This document shows, piece after piece, positions 5,060 to 5,553 of a DNA stretch of 5,553 nucleotides. Positions within the stretch are counted from its first letter, which is position 1, and each line of letters starts with the position of its first letter. The notes under the pieces were generated by a model. It saw only the letters and a list, made by a program, of their open reading frames with translations, searched no databases and was not told where the DNA came from. Made by a program: the position numbers and the translations under genes. Source of the stretch: an uncultured Actinomycetes bacterium (lineage in GTDB: Bacteria > Actinomycetota > Acidimicrobiia > Acidimicrobiales > Acidimicrobilacustridaceae); the NCBI GenBank assembly GCA_945957335.1, contig CAMFLJ010000260.1:1-5553 (forward strand), read 5' to 3'.

Positions 5060-5553
5060 CTCCTTGGCGGCGCGGGCGGTGGCCTGCATGGCGTCCCACA
5101 CGGCCAGGCCGGGGGCGAGCATGGCGGCGACGCGCTCGTCGTCGGCGACCGACACGTCGGTGCTGTCCCAGCCGGCGATCTCGTCGAGCGCCCAGTGCGC
5201 CCACTCGAGCAGGTTGTCGTAGTGCTGCACCATGAAGCGGTTGACCATGGCGAACAGGTGGCGCCGCTCGGGGAAGGTGCCACCGGTGGCGAGGATGTAG
5301 GCGGCGTGGGCCGCGAACAGCGCCCGGGCCTCGGTGGCCTGGGCGACCATCTGCTCGAGCCCGGCCCGCAGCCCCTCGATGGTGCCCTGCTCGAACAGCA
5401 GCACCTTTACCATGCCCTCGAACTCCATCGCCGGCGGCCGCGAGGCGGTGTCGAGCCAGGCGGCGAGCTCGGTGCGACCGGCGTCGGTGATGGAGTAGAC
5501 GGTGCGCGTGCGGCGACCGGTGGCCTCGGTGCGGGCCGTGACCAGGCCCAGCT
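5054..5553 (-). CDS. PadR-family transcriptional regulator, N-terminus cut by the right edge
   Basis: The last 165 residues are visible; the frame stays open to the window edge, so the ATG at 5428 is internal rather than the start. The first visible residues, LGLVTARTEATGRRTRTVYS followed by ITDAGRTELAAWL, are the wing of the winged helix and the Y-x-(I/L)-T-x-x-G-x-x-x-L-x-x-W-L signature of PadR/Vir-type regulators. The remaining ~125 residues form the helical C-terminal region of the longer PadR proteins (Vir-like C-terminal type), used for dimerisation and sometimes ligand binding. Family knowledge: these are mostly repressors responding to small molecules and often control adjacent transporters or their own gene. 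The recognition helix and any operator lie outside the window. It converges on the Nudix gene, so nothing suggests that it controls that gene. Confidence 0.87.
   Translation of the reverse strand, partial: LGLVTARTEATGRRTRTVYSITDAGRTELAAWLDTASRPPAMEFEGMVKVLLFEQGTIEGLRAGLEQMVAQATEARALFAAHAAYILATGGTFPERRHLFAMVNRFMVQHYDNLLEWAHWALDEIAGWDSTDVSVADDERVAAMLAPGLAVWDAMQATARAAKEG

Noticed and set aside
4335..5204. A 289-codon minus-strand open frame across the Nudix gene.
   Set aside because: Arg/Ala/His/Gly-rich shadow translation; the opposite strand carries a perfect Nudix box.

Overview
The window comes from a very GC-rich bacterium. Three things point to Actinomycetota: frequent GTG starts, TAnnnT -10 boxes placed close to GTG codons, and a biotin synthase gene followed by a BsaP-type cysteine-rich small protein. 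Acidimicrobiia or a relative is a reasonable guess, but no taxonomic marker proves it. No mobile element, tRNA, rRNA or CRISPR array was seen, and the content looks chromosomal.

Layout from left to right: (1) the last 54 codons of bioB (+), then a 63-residue cysteine-rich protein (+) that matches what is known of the biotin synthase auxiliary protein BsaP; (2) tail-to-tail with this, a secreted or lipid-anchored alpha/beta hydrolase of the secretory lipase type (-), with its own promoter and a good ribosome binding site; (3) a divergent intergenic region of about 175 bases; (4) a complete ftsK/spoIIIE DNA translocase gene (+) ending in a strong 52-base GC-rich hairpin; (5) a promoter-like TAGGGT box placed 7 bases before a GTG that opens a 10-residue leader ORF, followed by a Nudix hydrolase gene (+); (6) a tail-to-tail junction in which the two stop codons lie in opposite arms of one perfect hairpin; (7) a PadR-family regulator (-), cut by the right edge.

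How the parts relate: bioB and bsaP form a functional pair, in which radical-SAM biotin synthase works with its small accessory protein, and are probably co-transcribed. The lipase, ftsK, Nudix and padR genes look like independent transcription units separated by hairpins and opposite orientations; nothing in the sequence ties them into one pathway. I found no convincing unknown multi-gene system. The points most worth checking are the bioB-bsaP pair and its start codon, the leaderless upstream ORF before the Nudix gene, the stop-codon-embedded bidirectional hairpin, and a repeated G-L-T-(I/V)-F motif in the FtsK linker.
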